DNA of 64,000 bases from Membranipora membranacea (taxonomy: Eukaryota; Bryozoa; Gymnolaemata; Cheilostomatida; Membraniporidae). The notes under the pieces were generated by a model that was not told where the DNA came from, did not search any database, and worked only from the letters and a program-made list of their open reading frames with translations. Below, piece by piece: positions 49,009 through 59,800 of this stretch. Position 1 is the first letter of the stretch, and each line of letters starts with the position of its first letter. The DNA is taken from NCBI GenBank assembly GCA_914767715.1, contig OU612068.1, positions 6,572,001 to 6,636,000 on the forward strand, read 5' to 3'. The position numbers and the translations under genes are program-made.

Positions 49009-49431
49009 CATCATCAAGACAACAAAGAGAGCTCAGAAACGGCTTCACATCATCTCGAAGCTGCACCATCTCGGTTTCAAAGAAAAACTGATTACTACCT
49101 GCCACAAGTTGTTCGTAGAATTGGTCATCACATACCATCTGGTGGTGATCTATAACCATTTTGACTCTGAGAGAGAACTCAAATCTGTGATAAAACATCT
49201 GGGTACCAATATGGTGACCTAATGTTTACATCTTTAGATGAGCTCTATGCCAATAAACTCAAAGTCAAGAGCCTCCATATGATAGTCTCCAATGATAAGC
49301 CCCTTCTCAAACTAACCATACTCCCCTCATGTTGCTATCAAGCACTCAGATATCGAGTCCAAGTGCCAAATGTTTTAGCGCCGATGCGATTCATTATCTT
49401 AACAGTGTTTTTCAGAAGTAACTAGTCTTAT
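49009..49431 (+). pseudogene. Decayed LINE reverse-transcriptase C-terminal fragment
   Basis: Reading the plus strand without regard to a start codon gives a KRAQKRLHIISKLHHLGF block, then a LITTCHKLFVELVITY-type stretch and SERELKSVIKHLG. After a frameshift and stop near 49211 it continues as SLDELYANKLKVKSLHMI, KPLLKLTILPS, YRVQVPNV and FIILTVF. This order (KKAQQRL, FYRS.IES.LTY, L..IV..A..I, SL..IY..R...KA, HPL...F..LPSGRRYR) is the usual tail of fish- and invertebrate-type LINE reverse transcriptases. It is a broken relic in at least two frames. Confidence 0.72.
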
Positions 49432-49436
49432 TATAT

Positions 49437-49471
49437 TTTTATATTATATTATATTATATTATATTATATTC
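49437..49471. repeat. TTATA pentanucleotide microsatellite
   Basis: About seven units of TTATA immediately follow the LINE relic, a common place for the 3' tail repeat of such an element. Confidence 0.7.
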
Positions 49472-50145
49472 TATTCACAGACTTTATTGAAAACTTTTAC
49501 CGGAGCACCCTACACAAAGCCTTTTATTTCTCGGAGAATGAGATAAATACAATCGCATTTATACATACACCAGTTCGAGTCTCCCAGTCAATAATTCTCA
49601 AAGGTTATTTGGGAAGCAGGTTTATTAGAATGCCTTTAGAGGCAATTGAGTAATTAGCAATTGTGCAAGCTGTCATCACACTTGAACTTGACAGAATGAT
49701 GTTGTAAAATATGGTATTGGTTGCAAGTCTGAAAGTGTTGTGACGCCTATAGAAAATTGATTCATTTTAATAACCATGGGAGAAGACATTAACTCATAGT
49801 TTCCTAAGCCGCTCCCCCCCCCATTTGATAAAGTCTTAAAAGTAAGAATTTATCCTAACAGGAACTAGACTATTCATAAAGTGTAAGAAAACTGCAGGTC
49901 AAAGATTACGCACACCACTGACTCAACTTTTGGCAAGCTTAAATGAGACTCTAATACATTATAATCTATTTCTAGGCTATTCATTTGCTAACACTGACTT
50001 TTGGAAAAATCATTTGTCTTATTAAGAAATTATTACTGTCACGTTTTGATGAAAATGAAATCCAAGGATGATGAAAATATATTAGTGTGCCAAATTTATT
50101 GGCACTTTATTTTAGACATTTGAAGTTTGATGTCAGGTTTGCAGG

Positions 50146-50153
50146 TATATAAG
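50146..50153 (+). promoter_or_regulatory. TATA box of the Asn/Gly-rich gene
   Basis: TATATAAG is followed about 30 bases later by a plausible start region and an 80-base 5' exon region ending TTCAAG|GTTAGT at 50232. A strong TATA box fits a highly expressed, tissue-restricted secreted product. Confidence 0.55.
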
Positions 50154-50175
50154 CCAGCTGTTAACATTCAACAAA

Positions 50176-50232
50176 TCATTCAGGAGCTTCAGAAACCAAA
50201 GAGTTCTCTTCAGCTGCTATTCATTATTCAAG
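50176..50232 (+). other. 5' untranslated first exon of the Asn/Gly-rich gene
   Basis: Non-coding leader between the TATA box and a donor at 50232/50233. The next acceptor (TACACCACAG) ends at 50648, two bases before the start codon. The transcription start is estimated from the TATA distance. Confidence 0.45.
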
Positions 50233-50649
50233 GTTAGTGATCTCAAAATCAAATAAATCTGTAACGCATCTCTACCTATTAAACAGTGAACTTTTTAAAA
50301 ATAAGAAAATAAGAAAGTTTAGATAACGTCCTAATATCAATGAAATAGTAATTCTATATTGAAAGGTCATCATCGTTGTCCTATTTTAAGTGTACATATA
50401 CCATTTTCATCAGTGCATTGCTACAAAGTGGAAGATTTGACGTACTTTCTCATCATTTCTGAAAATGTCTCTTCTTTCTTATCAAATCAAAATAAAGTGT
50501 TCTCTACGACTGCATGGTTAAAAAACTTTAAATTAGTTGCTATCAGACTTATGTGTCTGCAATTTGTATTATAGCTAATTGTTAATGTTATTATCTCTTT
50601 TCCTTGTTGGTTTCACATAGTAAATCTTTATTATTTATTACACCACAGG

Positions 50650-53566
50650 ATGACTATGATGTACGTGACATTGCTGGCCGGTTTAGCTGCCGTCTGAATT
50701 TGCTCACCAGTAATAGCTACAGGCGTTTACCATAGAAATAATAACTCTGGAGGCGGAGTTAATGGTTACGAAAACAATAACAATGGTGGCGTAAAGGGAC
50801 ATCTGTGGAATGGTCCTAGTTTTGGTAACGGTGGATCATCTGGTGAGTGGTACATTTCAGCCAGCTTTTAGCACCTTTGACTTACATCCTTGGTTGTTAC
50901 ACTTTGCGCATCTTAGTTCTAAGACGCTTGATATGCTCCTACAAGGACAAGCCATTCATCCTAGCCAGGTCTGTTCGGATCAGGACCATAAATATATAGG
51001 AGGTCTACTGTGTGCTTGCATGTAGTATAAAGACCCCCCCCCCCTTGCCTCTTTGAAAATAAATTAGCCGGTTATGTATGGTGGCTATCCCATGCAAGCC
51101 ACTTGCGCTTGAGGGGGCTGTTAAATAGTGTGGTAAAATAAGACCTAATGAATAGAAAAAAATCTACTTTCCTTCTCTTTTAGATCTTTCAGCGCTCTTG
51201 AATCTCCTGGATTTGAATGGTTTTAACGGTAATGGAAACGGAAACAACAACAATGGTGGTGTTAATGGTAACGACAATGGCAACAATAACAAGAACGGGG
51301 GAGTAAACGGTAATGGAAACGGAAACAACAACAGTAAAAGACAATTCAACAGAGGTGAGTGTAACAATTCAAATATCTTCTTTTTCAAAAAAAATTGTTC
51401 AGAATGGAATATTCTCGGCTGGAAACATCATGTTAGTCTTAGAATTTCAGATTAGGTATGGATGGTTTCTGCTGACATTACTCTTGCTATGAACAAAATT
51501 GTTCATCGCAGCTTCAGGCAATCTCTTAGGATGCCTCTTGTTTGTGTGATTTGTACTGATCTCAGCTGATGACCAACTTTAAGTATTGGTGTACATCATT
51601 TTATACTTTTTGCTTATAACAGCTTCCCTCGCAGATCTGCTACAACTTCTTGGAGGAGGGCTCAACGGAAACAACAATGGAAATAACAACTCTGGAGGCG
51701 GAATTAATGGCAATAATAATGGAAATAACAACTCTGGAGGCGGGGTTAATGGCAATGACAATGGAAATAACAACTCTGGAGGCGGAGTTAATGGTAATGG
51801 AAACGGAAACAACAACAATGGTGGTGTTAATGGTAACCAAAATGGAAACAACAACAAGAACGGGGGAGTAAACGGTAATGGCAATGGAAACAACAACAAG
51901 AACGGGGGAGTAAACGGTAATGGAAATGGCAACAATAACAGTAAAAGACAATTCAACGGAGGTGAGTGTAACATTTCAAATATCTTCTTTTTAAAAAAAA
52001 ACTGTACAGAAGGTTATGTTCTTGCGCTGAAATATCATGTAAATCATAGATTGTAATTCTAGGGTGGATGGTATGTACTCACTTTCCTGTTATGAACAAA
52101 ATTGTTCCCTATATCTACAAGCAATCTCTGAGGATGCCTCTTGTGTATGTGATTTTATTGATCTTAGTCGATGACCCACTGCAATCAATGAAGCATAATT
52201 GATTGATTAAAGTATTGGTGTACTTCATTTTATACTGCTTTGTTACAACAGCCTCCCTTGCAGACCTGCTACAACTTCTTGGAGGAGGGCTCAACGGAAA
52301 CAACAATGGAAATAACAACTCTGGAGGCGGAATTAATGGCAATAACAATGGAAATAACAACTCTGGAGGCGGAGTTAATGGTAATAACAATGGAAATAAC
52401 AACTCTGGAGGCGGAGTCAATGGTAATGGGAACGGAAACAACAACAATGGTGGTGTTAATGGTAACCAAAATGGAAACAACAACAAGAACGGGGGAGTAA
52501 ACGGTAATGACAATGGAAACAACAACAAGAACGGGGGAGTAAACGGTAATGGAAATGGCAACAACAACAAGAAAGGGGGAGTAAACGGTAATGGAAATGG
52601 CAACAAAAACAGTAAAAGACAATTCAACGGATGTGAGTGTAACATTTCAAAAATCTTCTTTTTAAAAAAAAACTGTACAGAAGGTTATATTCTTGCGCTG
52701 AAATATCATGTAAATCATAGATTGTAATTCTAGGGTGGATGGTATGTACTCACTTTCCTGTTATGAACAAAATTGTTCCCTATATCTACAAGCAATCTCT
52801 GAGGATGCCTCTTGTGTATGTGATTTTATTGATCTTAGTCGATGACCAACTGCAATCAATGAAGCATAATTGATTGATTAAAGTATTGGTGTACTTCATT
52901 TTATACTGCTTTGTTACAACAGCCTCCCTCGCAGACCTGCTACAACTTCTTGGAGGAGGACTCAACGGAAACAACAATGGAAATAACAACTCTGGAGGCG
53001 GAGTTAATGGCAATGACAATGGAAATAACAACTCTGGAGGCGGAGCTAATGGCAATAATAATGGAAATGACAACTCTGGAGGCGGGGTTAATGGCAATGG
53101 TAATGGAAATAACAACTCTGGCGGCGGAGTTAATGGCAATATTAACGGAAACAACAATGGGAATAACAACAATGCAGGCACAGGTGAGAGACACATTTTT
53201 AAATTTTAACCAGCTTATAGCACCTTTAAATGTCCTTACTTGTCTTTAAACATTAAAATTATAATTCTAAGACAGCTGATCTGCTACTACATGTATAAGT
53301 CTATGGTCTTTCTCTTTCCAGACCTGTCAACTCTGCTGAATCTCCTGGGTTCAAATGGTGTTAACGGTAATGGAAATGGAAACAACAACAATGGTGGTGT
53401 TAATGGTAACCAAAATGGCAACAACAACTCTGGAGGCGGAGTTAATGGCAATAACAACGGAAATAACAACTCTGGAGGTGGAGTTAATGGCAATAACAAC
53501 GGAAATAACAACTCTGGAGGCGGAGTTAATGGCAATGGTAATGGAAATAACAACAACCGAGGCTAA
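50650..53566 (+). CDS. Secreted Asn/Gly-rich repeat protein (in-frame TGA in signal peptide)
   Basis: Exons 50650-50842, 51184-51354, 51635-51961, 52264-52632, 52935-53183 and 53322-53566 total 1,554 nt and end at TAA. All internal junctions are phase 1, so each internal exon is a multiple of three. The start exon opens with a hydrophobic signal-like peptide (MTMMYVTLLAGLAAV), but codon 16 is TGA (50695-50697). After it comes ICSPVIATGVYHR and the repeat region. Each later exon begins with a leucine-rich D-LL-LL motif (DLSALLNLL, DLLQLLGGG, DLSTLLNLL) and goes on with NGNNNGNNNSGGGVNG-type repeats. Three exons end in SKRQFN, a dibasic site. Composition suggests a disordered, polar structural or matrix protein. 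The TGA may be an allele, an error or a sign of decay. I do not recognise the family. Confidence 0.7.
51355..53321 (+). repeat. Tandem exon-intron duplications in the Asn/Gly-rich gene
   Basis: The introns at 51962-52263 and 52633-52934 are both 302 bp and almost identical, and the exons around them start and end with nearly the same sequence. The repeat period is about 630-670 bp. The preceding intron (51355-51634) is a more diverged relative. The unit has clearly duplicated recently, probably by unequal crossing over. Confidence 0.85.
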
Positions 53567-53873
53567 GTGATGCGATGTAATACTGTAAAAGATATGAAAA
53601 GCAAAAGCAAAACTGATGTATTTCAAATTGAATTATTATACCATAAACATTGACTATATTGATTGATGATTACATGATACATGATACACGTTTCTTTTGA
53701 CTGCTTTAATCATTAAATTTAGAATTTCATTACCTTTTTCATGACTATAGTTACATCAATGAAGAAGTTCGTTGGTTGCAGCAGCTTTTGGTGTTTTTCT
53801 GATAAATGATAACTTTAATCTGTCTCTTTTTCTAGTTAGTTTTTATCCATCTATGAAACTAACTTTTGAATCA

Positions 53874-53879
53874 AATAAA
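53874..53879 (+). terminator. AATAAA polyadenylation signal of the Asn/Gly-rich gene
   Basis: Overlapping AATAAATAAA occurs about 308 bases after the TAA stop. Confidence 0.5.
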
Positions 53880-54417
53880 TAAAAGCCGATTTGCCTGATA
53901 AATTAAAAACATAATCTGTTTTGTTGTATGTTAGAAATTTCTTTCAGCCTCTGTGTCCTGTGACCTGTGAGGTGGATTTTTTCAAATTCATAATTGTAGC
54001 TGCATCAAAGTAGCCTTGTTCACGCCGCCACTGACTTTGGTATTTTTGGTTTTTTTGGGTGGCCTTGTATTTCTCGGTACAGTATCAGTAGTTGTCTTCT
54101 GCTGTTTTAGCTCTAATCTTGACCACTTTGAGCTTTGACTTTTATTCTATTTCGTAGGCAAATTAATTAACTTTGTAAGTTATCATATCCAAAATAAACA
54201 TAAATAAGTTGATGGCACTAAATTTTGCAGCAATAATGTGAAAACATGGTTGAATTAAAAAATTTAAAATAACCATGCATGCACAAGGTGTATTTACCCT
54301 ATCCATTTATATTGGTAATTGCAAATTGCTCTTTTAAAGTATCAGTTATTTAATAAAGAAGCAGTGCAAAATCGAAACTATTGATACAAGTGAAGGTCAA
54401 TACTTTTCTTTTTTTAG

Positions 54418-54620
54418 ACCTGTCAGTACTGCTGAACCCGCTGACTTTCAACGGTGGTGGTGTAAAGGGTAACGGAAATAGAAACAACAACAATGGTGGA
54501 ATTAATAGAAACAAAAATGGTAACAACCATGATGGTGGAGCTAATGGAAATGGTTTTGGAAATAACAACAGGAGTGGAGGATTTAATGGTAATGGTTTTG
54601 GAAACAACAACCTAGGTTAA
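54418..54620 (+). CDS. Additional Asn/Gly-rich terminal exon (alternative last exon or partial paralogue)
   Basis: After a TTTTTTAG acceptor, an in-phase (phase 1) exon encodes DLSVLLNPLTFNGGGVKG, continues with NNNNGG, NGNNHDGG and NGFGNNN repeats, and ends at TAA. The opening leucine motif is that of the last exon of the gene at 50650-53566. It has no start of its own; the next upstream donors in phase are those of that gene. It could be an alternative terminal exon used by skipping 53322-53566, or the end of a broken duplicate. Codons differ enough (Phe, His, Arg) to be an older copy. Confidence 0.6.
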
Positions 54621-56693
54621 CTCAAAGTTGTAAAAGCGTAGCTGATGTGAGGAGCTTGAAGGAAAATTCCGACTCTGACTGAATTATCTTATAGACCATA
54701 CTAGATTATTTGACACAATATTAACATTTCGTGCATTTAGAATATCATAAGTTTTATTGTAAATTTTTGAAGCACCTTACAATAGTTTAGTTTAATCAAA
54801 TACCACCCCATTTATAAAAAATATACTCAATTTGTGTTATAACCTTAGTTGGTACCAAGCCATATTCCTCGATTCAAGCAGCACACAAATTAGCCTAGCT
54901 TTTGCAAAGTTTTCCGCCTTATCAGTTATCACCCCAAAACATGGATAATCATTGATATCATTGCAGCAGTGTAGGCTTTGCTTATTTCAACATTACCACC
55001 AAATCATAGGTTATGCATATCACTTTCCATATCCTGCCCCAATTCATGCTATTAAAAGTAAGCAATTCGTTAGCAGAGCAATCTAGGCACTGGAAGTCTC
55101 TTCAACTCCAAACAAGATCGCTTTCAAACAAGAATCCACTGTTTTTTCAGTAAATTTTTGGCGGCCAACTCTTTCTTCTTCTAGCAAATAGATACTAACA
55201 CATCTCAAGATTGACCGAGAGTCCTTCCTCTACTCACATTGTATTTATTTGTTTTTTTTTTCTATGACTTTGAAGCTATCTGTTCAAACTGAAATAAAAC
55301 TTGGCATCATTATCATTCTAGTTGGAGGACTCATGTGGCATACTTATTCAAATTACTATTATTATTAATTAATTATTTTCTTGATGAATACTGACTTTGC
55401 TATCTCACCATCTGACATTTACCCTGATTTAGAACTTAGGTATCTCAAACCCTTACTACTTACTGTAGGTTTCAATAAAAATTATATGATACTTTTCAAT
55501 TCTGTTGACAATCTAATATAGATAGGACTAGATAGCGTCTTTTTTTCTGGGTGGGATCAATAATTAGATCGAAATTGAGTTTTTTATAACTTTTTTATAA
55601 TTTTTTATAACCTTTGTGATTAAAAGTTGTTCTCTCTAGTAAAAAAAAGAGGATAATCCCCACAGCTTGGCAAAACTTGGCATCATTATCATTCTAGTTG
55701 GAGGTCTCATGTGGCATACTTATTCAAATTACTATTATTATTAATTAATTATTTTCTTGATGAATACTTACTTTGCTATCTCACCATCTGACATTTACCC
55801 TGATTTAGAACTTAGGTATCTCAAACCCTTACTACTTACTGTAGGTTTCAATAAAAATTATATGATACTTTTCAATTCTGTTGACAATCTAATATAGATA
55901 GGACTAGATAGCGTCTTTTTTTCTGGGTGGGATCAATAATTAGATCGAAATTGAGTTTTTTATAACTTTTTTATAATTTTTTATAACCTTTTTGATTAAA
56001 AGTTGTTCTCTCTAGTAAAAAAAAGAGGATAATCCCCACAGCGATTTTGAAAGACGTGACCTGTTTGTTTGTGTTATTGGCATTGTAAGAATAGGGGATT
56101 AAAATCTATATTCAGTATAGTATCATATTAAGTATACACAATGTTCCATCTGGCGGAGTGTGAGAAGTTTTTGTAGTGAGGGATGTGATTTCAAGTGTTG
56201 AGCCTCGCCCTGTTTGTGTTTCTTGTGGATGTGAGGTAGTGGTGGTTTGGCGTCGAGGTTGTTGTGCTTCTGCCTGTGCTATGTGGTGGGTTGAAGGTGG
56301 CTTCAACTCAAACTTTTGGGTTGGGGCTAGGATGCATTATATTTTAGGGCCTACAGAGCCACGTTGATGCGTTTGGTGTGGTGTCTGGCAAGCTGCCGAC
56401 TGGGTCTGGTTCTGCACTCAGTCAATGTGCAGTGACACTTCCACAAATTTTCCTAAGAGCAAATGTTATAATGCAATAACTCTCCTAGCAGCTGATGAAG
56501 CCTCTTACTCTGCTCTGGGCGATATTTTCCTTGTGATATTTTGGTAACTACCTCCCTGTGATTCAGTGGCCTAAACTTTCTCCACTCATCAGCTTGGAGA
56601 GTTAGGCGAGGGAGGGTGGGTTCTATGTATCAATACAAGTGACAGTTAACTCAAACTTCAGTAACTTAAGGAGAAAGTATAGGAATGGAATGA
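54621..56693. other. Intergenic region with a tandem duplication
   Basis: About 2 kb between the convergent Asn/Gly-rich and mucin-receptor genes. It holds the 370-bp direct duplication at 55298-56041. The open frames near 56112-56367 are short and have no recognised motif. Confidence 0.5.
55298..56041 (+). repeat. Direct tandem duplication of about 370 bp
   Basis: The segment at 55298-55667 (starting ACTTGGCATCATTATC) is repeated head-to-tail at 55672-56041 with only a few differences, such as GAGGACTC versus GAGGTCTC and CTGACTTTG versus CTTACTTTG. Both end in AGAGGATAATCCCCACAGC. It is AT-rich and non-coding. The near identity points to a recent event or gene conversion. Confidence 0.88.
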
Positions 56694-56699
56694 TTTATT
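56694..56699 (-). terminator. AATAAA polyadenylation signal of the mucin-Sushi receptor gene
   Basis: On the minus strand, AATAAA lies about 114 bases after the TAA stop at 56813-56815. Confidence 0.5.
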
Positions 56700-56812
56700 T
56701 TTATTAGCAAAACAAAGTCATGCTTACAGTTGGTTTTGCAACTTCAGAATATCCAAAATGATTTTGTACACTAACTATGAATGCATTATCAGACCATTCT
56801 CTCTGGTTAGAT

Positions 56813-59800
56813 TTACGTTTGATGAAGGCCAGTGTAGAGGTGGGTTTCATCATGAACTCTCACTCCACTGTCAGGTATATCTTCATAAGCTTGGTTAGCC
56901 CGAGGTTCATGATTCTCATAAACATCGGAAGTGCTTCTGGACCTCCCCTCACCTCTCTGTTGCGCGTTTTCATAGATTGAAGCAGAGTTTTGTTGGCCTG
57001 TCCAGGAGATGGGGTCCTCATATTCTTCATTTGCTTGTTCTAGTCTTACTTGATTCATCCCAACTTCTTCATACTGTTCAGCTCTGTTACCTTATCAATA
57101 CAGGAAATGTGAAATATGTAAAACATTTTGCAATAAAATGTCAAACATTTTGCATTTATGTGCAGTCTTTTCGGTGCTAGTGGGAAGCGGACCTCTTACA
57201 TCGTGATGTTATTAATCTAAACCATTGAGCAAGAAAAAAAAGGTGTTTTAATTATACAAATCTTTTGCTGCTTTGAGTTATATGTGAGGAGTTAGAAAAG
57301 GGATCAGTTCAGTCCCAGTGATATGCTATCGCTATCGATTTGATATGTCGTTGTGGATACAGACAGGTTTTGAAACCGCCTTTCATAAAGTAATTTGAGG
57401 ATTATTTTCTATCTGGAAGCATATACGGAAGAATTGTTAAATTGATCGAACCCAGACTTTTTTGTGCCTTACCCATCTTCTCAGCATTATGATATATAAT
57501 GACCAGCTCTAAACCATAAGGATAGCTGGGTATTTTCCTAATTTAGAATGGACAGATTTATATTATTTGCTATGATTTTTATGCAAACAAAACAGAGTTG
57601 TCTTTTTGTTTGGTAAGGAGAAAATAATGACAGATTCAACTATCAGTACTGACAAATACTTTGTAAGGAAATTTTGCCAAGAGTCAACAGCTTTACCATT
57701 TTTTTAAATTATATAAAAAAGCAAAGACTAATAGAGAGTGCTCCAAATTATGGTGTCAATGTTTAATCCTAAACTAAGTTACAGATATTTGACAGGTATC
57801 CACACCAATCCTGAATCAGGCAGTCTTTCTTGTTTCAAAGTTGCATTATGACAACCGGATGATCACTCCTACCAACCTGATTGGTCCATATTTCTTGGAC
57901 TTTGATCTTCTGATTTTCCAGTTTTCTTGAGCCTTGCATTGAATCTGAAAAAACAACAATTGATGTGAATATTGAGTTTGTACGCTGTACAAACCCCATT
58001 GTTAACAATTAAAAATAAATCTGGCGGTGGTACAGAATATCAACCAGTAAACTGAATTAAATATAATATAAATTATTAATACATTGTGTTCGATACTTTG
58101 CCTATGCCTCAACTTCAGTAAAACCTTATTCAGATTTATCTTAGTGCGTGAATAGTTTGTTACCTCTTCTTTATACCACATGGAGTGATTCTATAGAGAC
58201 CAACCAGGGCACCAATGCAGAGTAGGGAAAGAAGGCAGATAACTCCTAATATTGATCCGACTACTACTGTATCATTATCTGAAGATAGACAGAACAACTG
58301 TTACTAGAAACAAGACTAAAATATTCATATACTTATAATGTGCTACGAGCACAGGCTTTTTGTAATTCGTTCAAGTCCAGTGGTATTGTACGGGTTGCCC
58401 CGGGTTGTATGTTAGATAGACTCTAATTCTAAATCATGTCAAATATCTAATAGCTTTGACGGGAGGAAAGGTCTGGACCACTGTGGTACACAACCACTGG
58501 ATACCACTGAACAAATGACAACTTGTAATTTATATTTTTCTGTTCAAACCACATCCCATTTTGTCTGTGTGTCCGCATTTTCAGAAATATTCTAAACCCT
58601 CACCATTCTGTTGATAAAATTCTATGCCAGAGAAAAAATGTTGTAAACTCAGGCCAGCACAACTAAAACTTTAGAACTGTGTCAACTCCCTCAACCGATC
58701 ATTTTACAAATCTGTCACACCAAATCTTTTCAACAAAAAAAATAAGAAATAGTATTGAATATCTAAGATATCTTATTTCTATGTCCTCCCTCAGTCAACA
58801 ATAAAAATCTATAGAAAATCAAAGTTTAACTCTCCCTCCCGGCACATAAGAGGTCAAATAAATTTTGTCCTCGGTTCTGTAACCTTGAAAAAAAAACTTC
58901 AAACGAATCATTCCTTGAATGGCCCAAGATATCTATTTATCAGGTCAAACCTCAACCCACCTGGTACACATTTCAGTTTATCAGCATCTGCCCATACGGC
59001 CTCCCTACCAATTACTTTACAAGTCAAGTTTGACTGAGTCTCAAATCGGTAGCCTTGTGCACATTGATATCGTATCGTTGCTCCTGGTGTAAATGCTGTC
59101 CACTGATCCCAGACTTGTCCAGCTTTAGCAAGTGTTATCTTAGGAGGCGTCCAACAAAGCAAAACTACATAACATATGTTATATGCAATACTGTGGCGGT
59201 GACAATGAGCGCAATTCCATTATTTAAGATCATTAAAAAGGTTTGTGGATCGAAATTGTATTATCTTTGATAGCATTTTTTCATTGCAGAGTATTGTTTA
59301 TGAGACTCTGTGACAGCATTTTATTTCTGAATTAGACAATTAGATTTATAAATGTAACAGTAACTAACCTGTATACTTGACTGCATATAGTGAGATAGGT
59401 CGGTCTTTCGCTGCTATAACAATGTCTTCTTTTTCGCTATATTTCATAGTAGAATCTTTGTTTGCAAAAAGAATGTCATTGACCTGTTTAGCTGTTGTAT
59501 AGTTATGTTGACTGTCAGATATTTCAAGCTGGTACCCTTCTGGTAAAGGGACTATTGTATTCAAAAGAGTTTCTACTGACAACCAAATTGAACGCAAGCA
59601 CAGGTTGATCCTGGATTTTGAAGATGATATAGAAATGAATTTATATATCAGTGTTTCTGAGAACTCAGATACATTACCATTACAAGTTTGTTCTGCAATA
59701 GTTATTTTTGGTGTTGTAGTAGTGGTTGTTAGGGTTGTAGTAGTGGTTGCTAGGGTTGTAGTAGGTGTTGTTGATGTTGTAGTATGTGAGTTTTGATTTT

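Larger units (their letters stand above)
43001..50145. other. Intergenic region rich in repeats
   Basis: About 7 kb upstream of the minus-strand receptor gene and of the Asn/Gly-rich gene. It holds three copies of a 1.3 kb unit (43760-48190), the octanucleotide array, a TAGCCTG hairpin at 48653 and a LINE relic at 49009-49431. Apart from these I see no gene. The promoter of the receptor gene should lie in the first part. Confidence 0.55.

Noticed and set aside
48986-49198. 70-codon open frame on the minus strand, with a GTAAGTAAG donor at its end
   Set aside because: The plus strand over the same bases gives the ordered blocks of a LINE reverse transcriptase, which explains the sequence better; the minus frame is its shadow.
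51579-53196. Long Pro/Leu/Phe-rich and Ile/Val/Ser-rich open frames on the minus strand across the Asn/Gly gene
   Set aside because: They are mirror frames of the NGNNN repeats. The plus frame has consistent splice sites, phases and leucine motifs, and the antisense ones do not.
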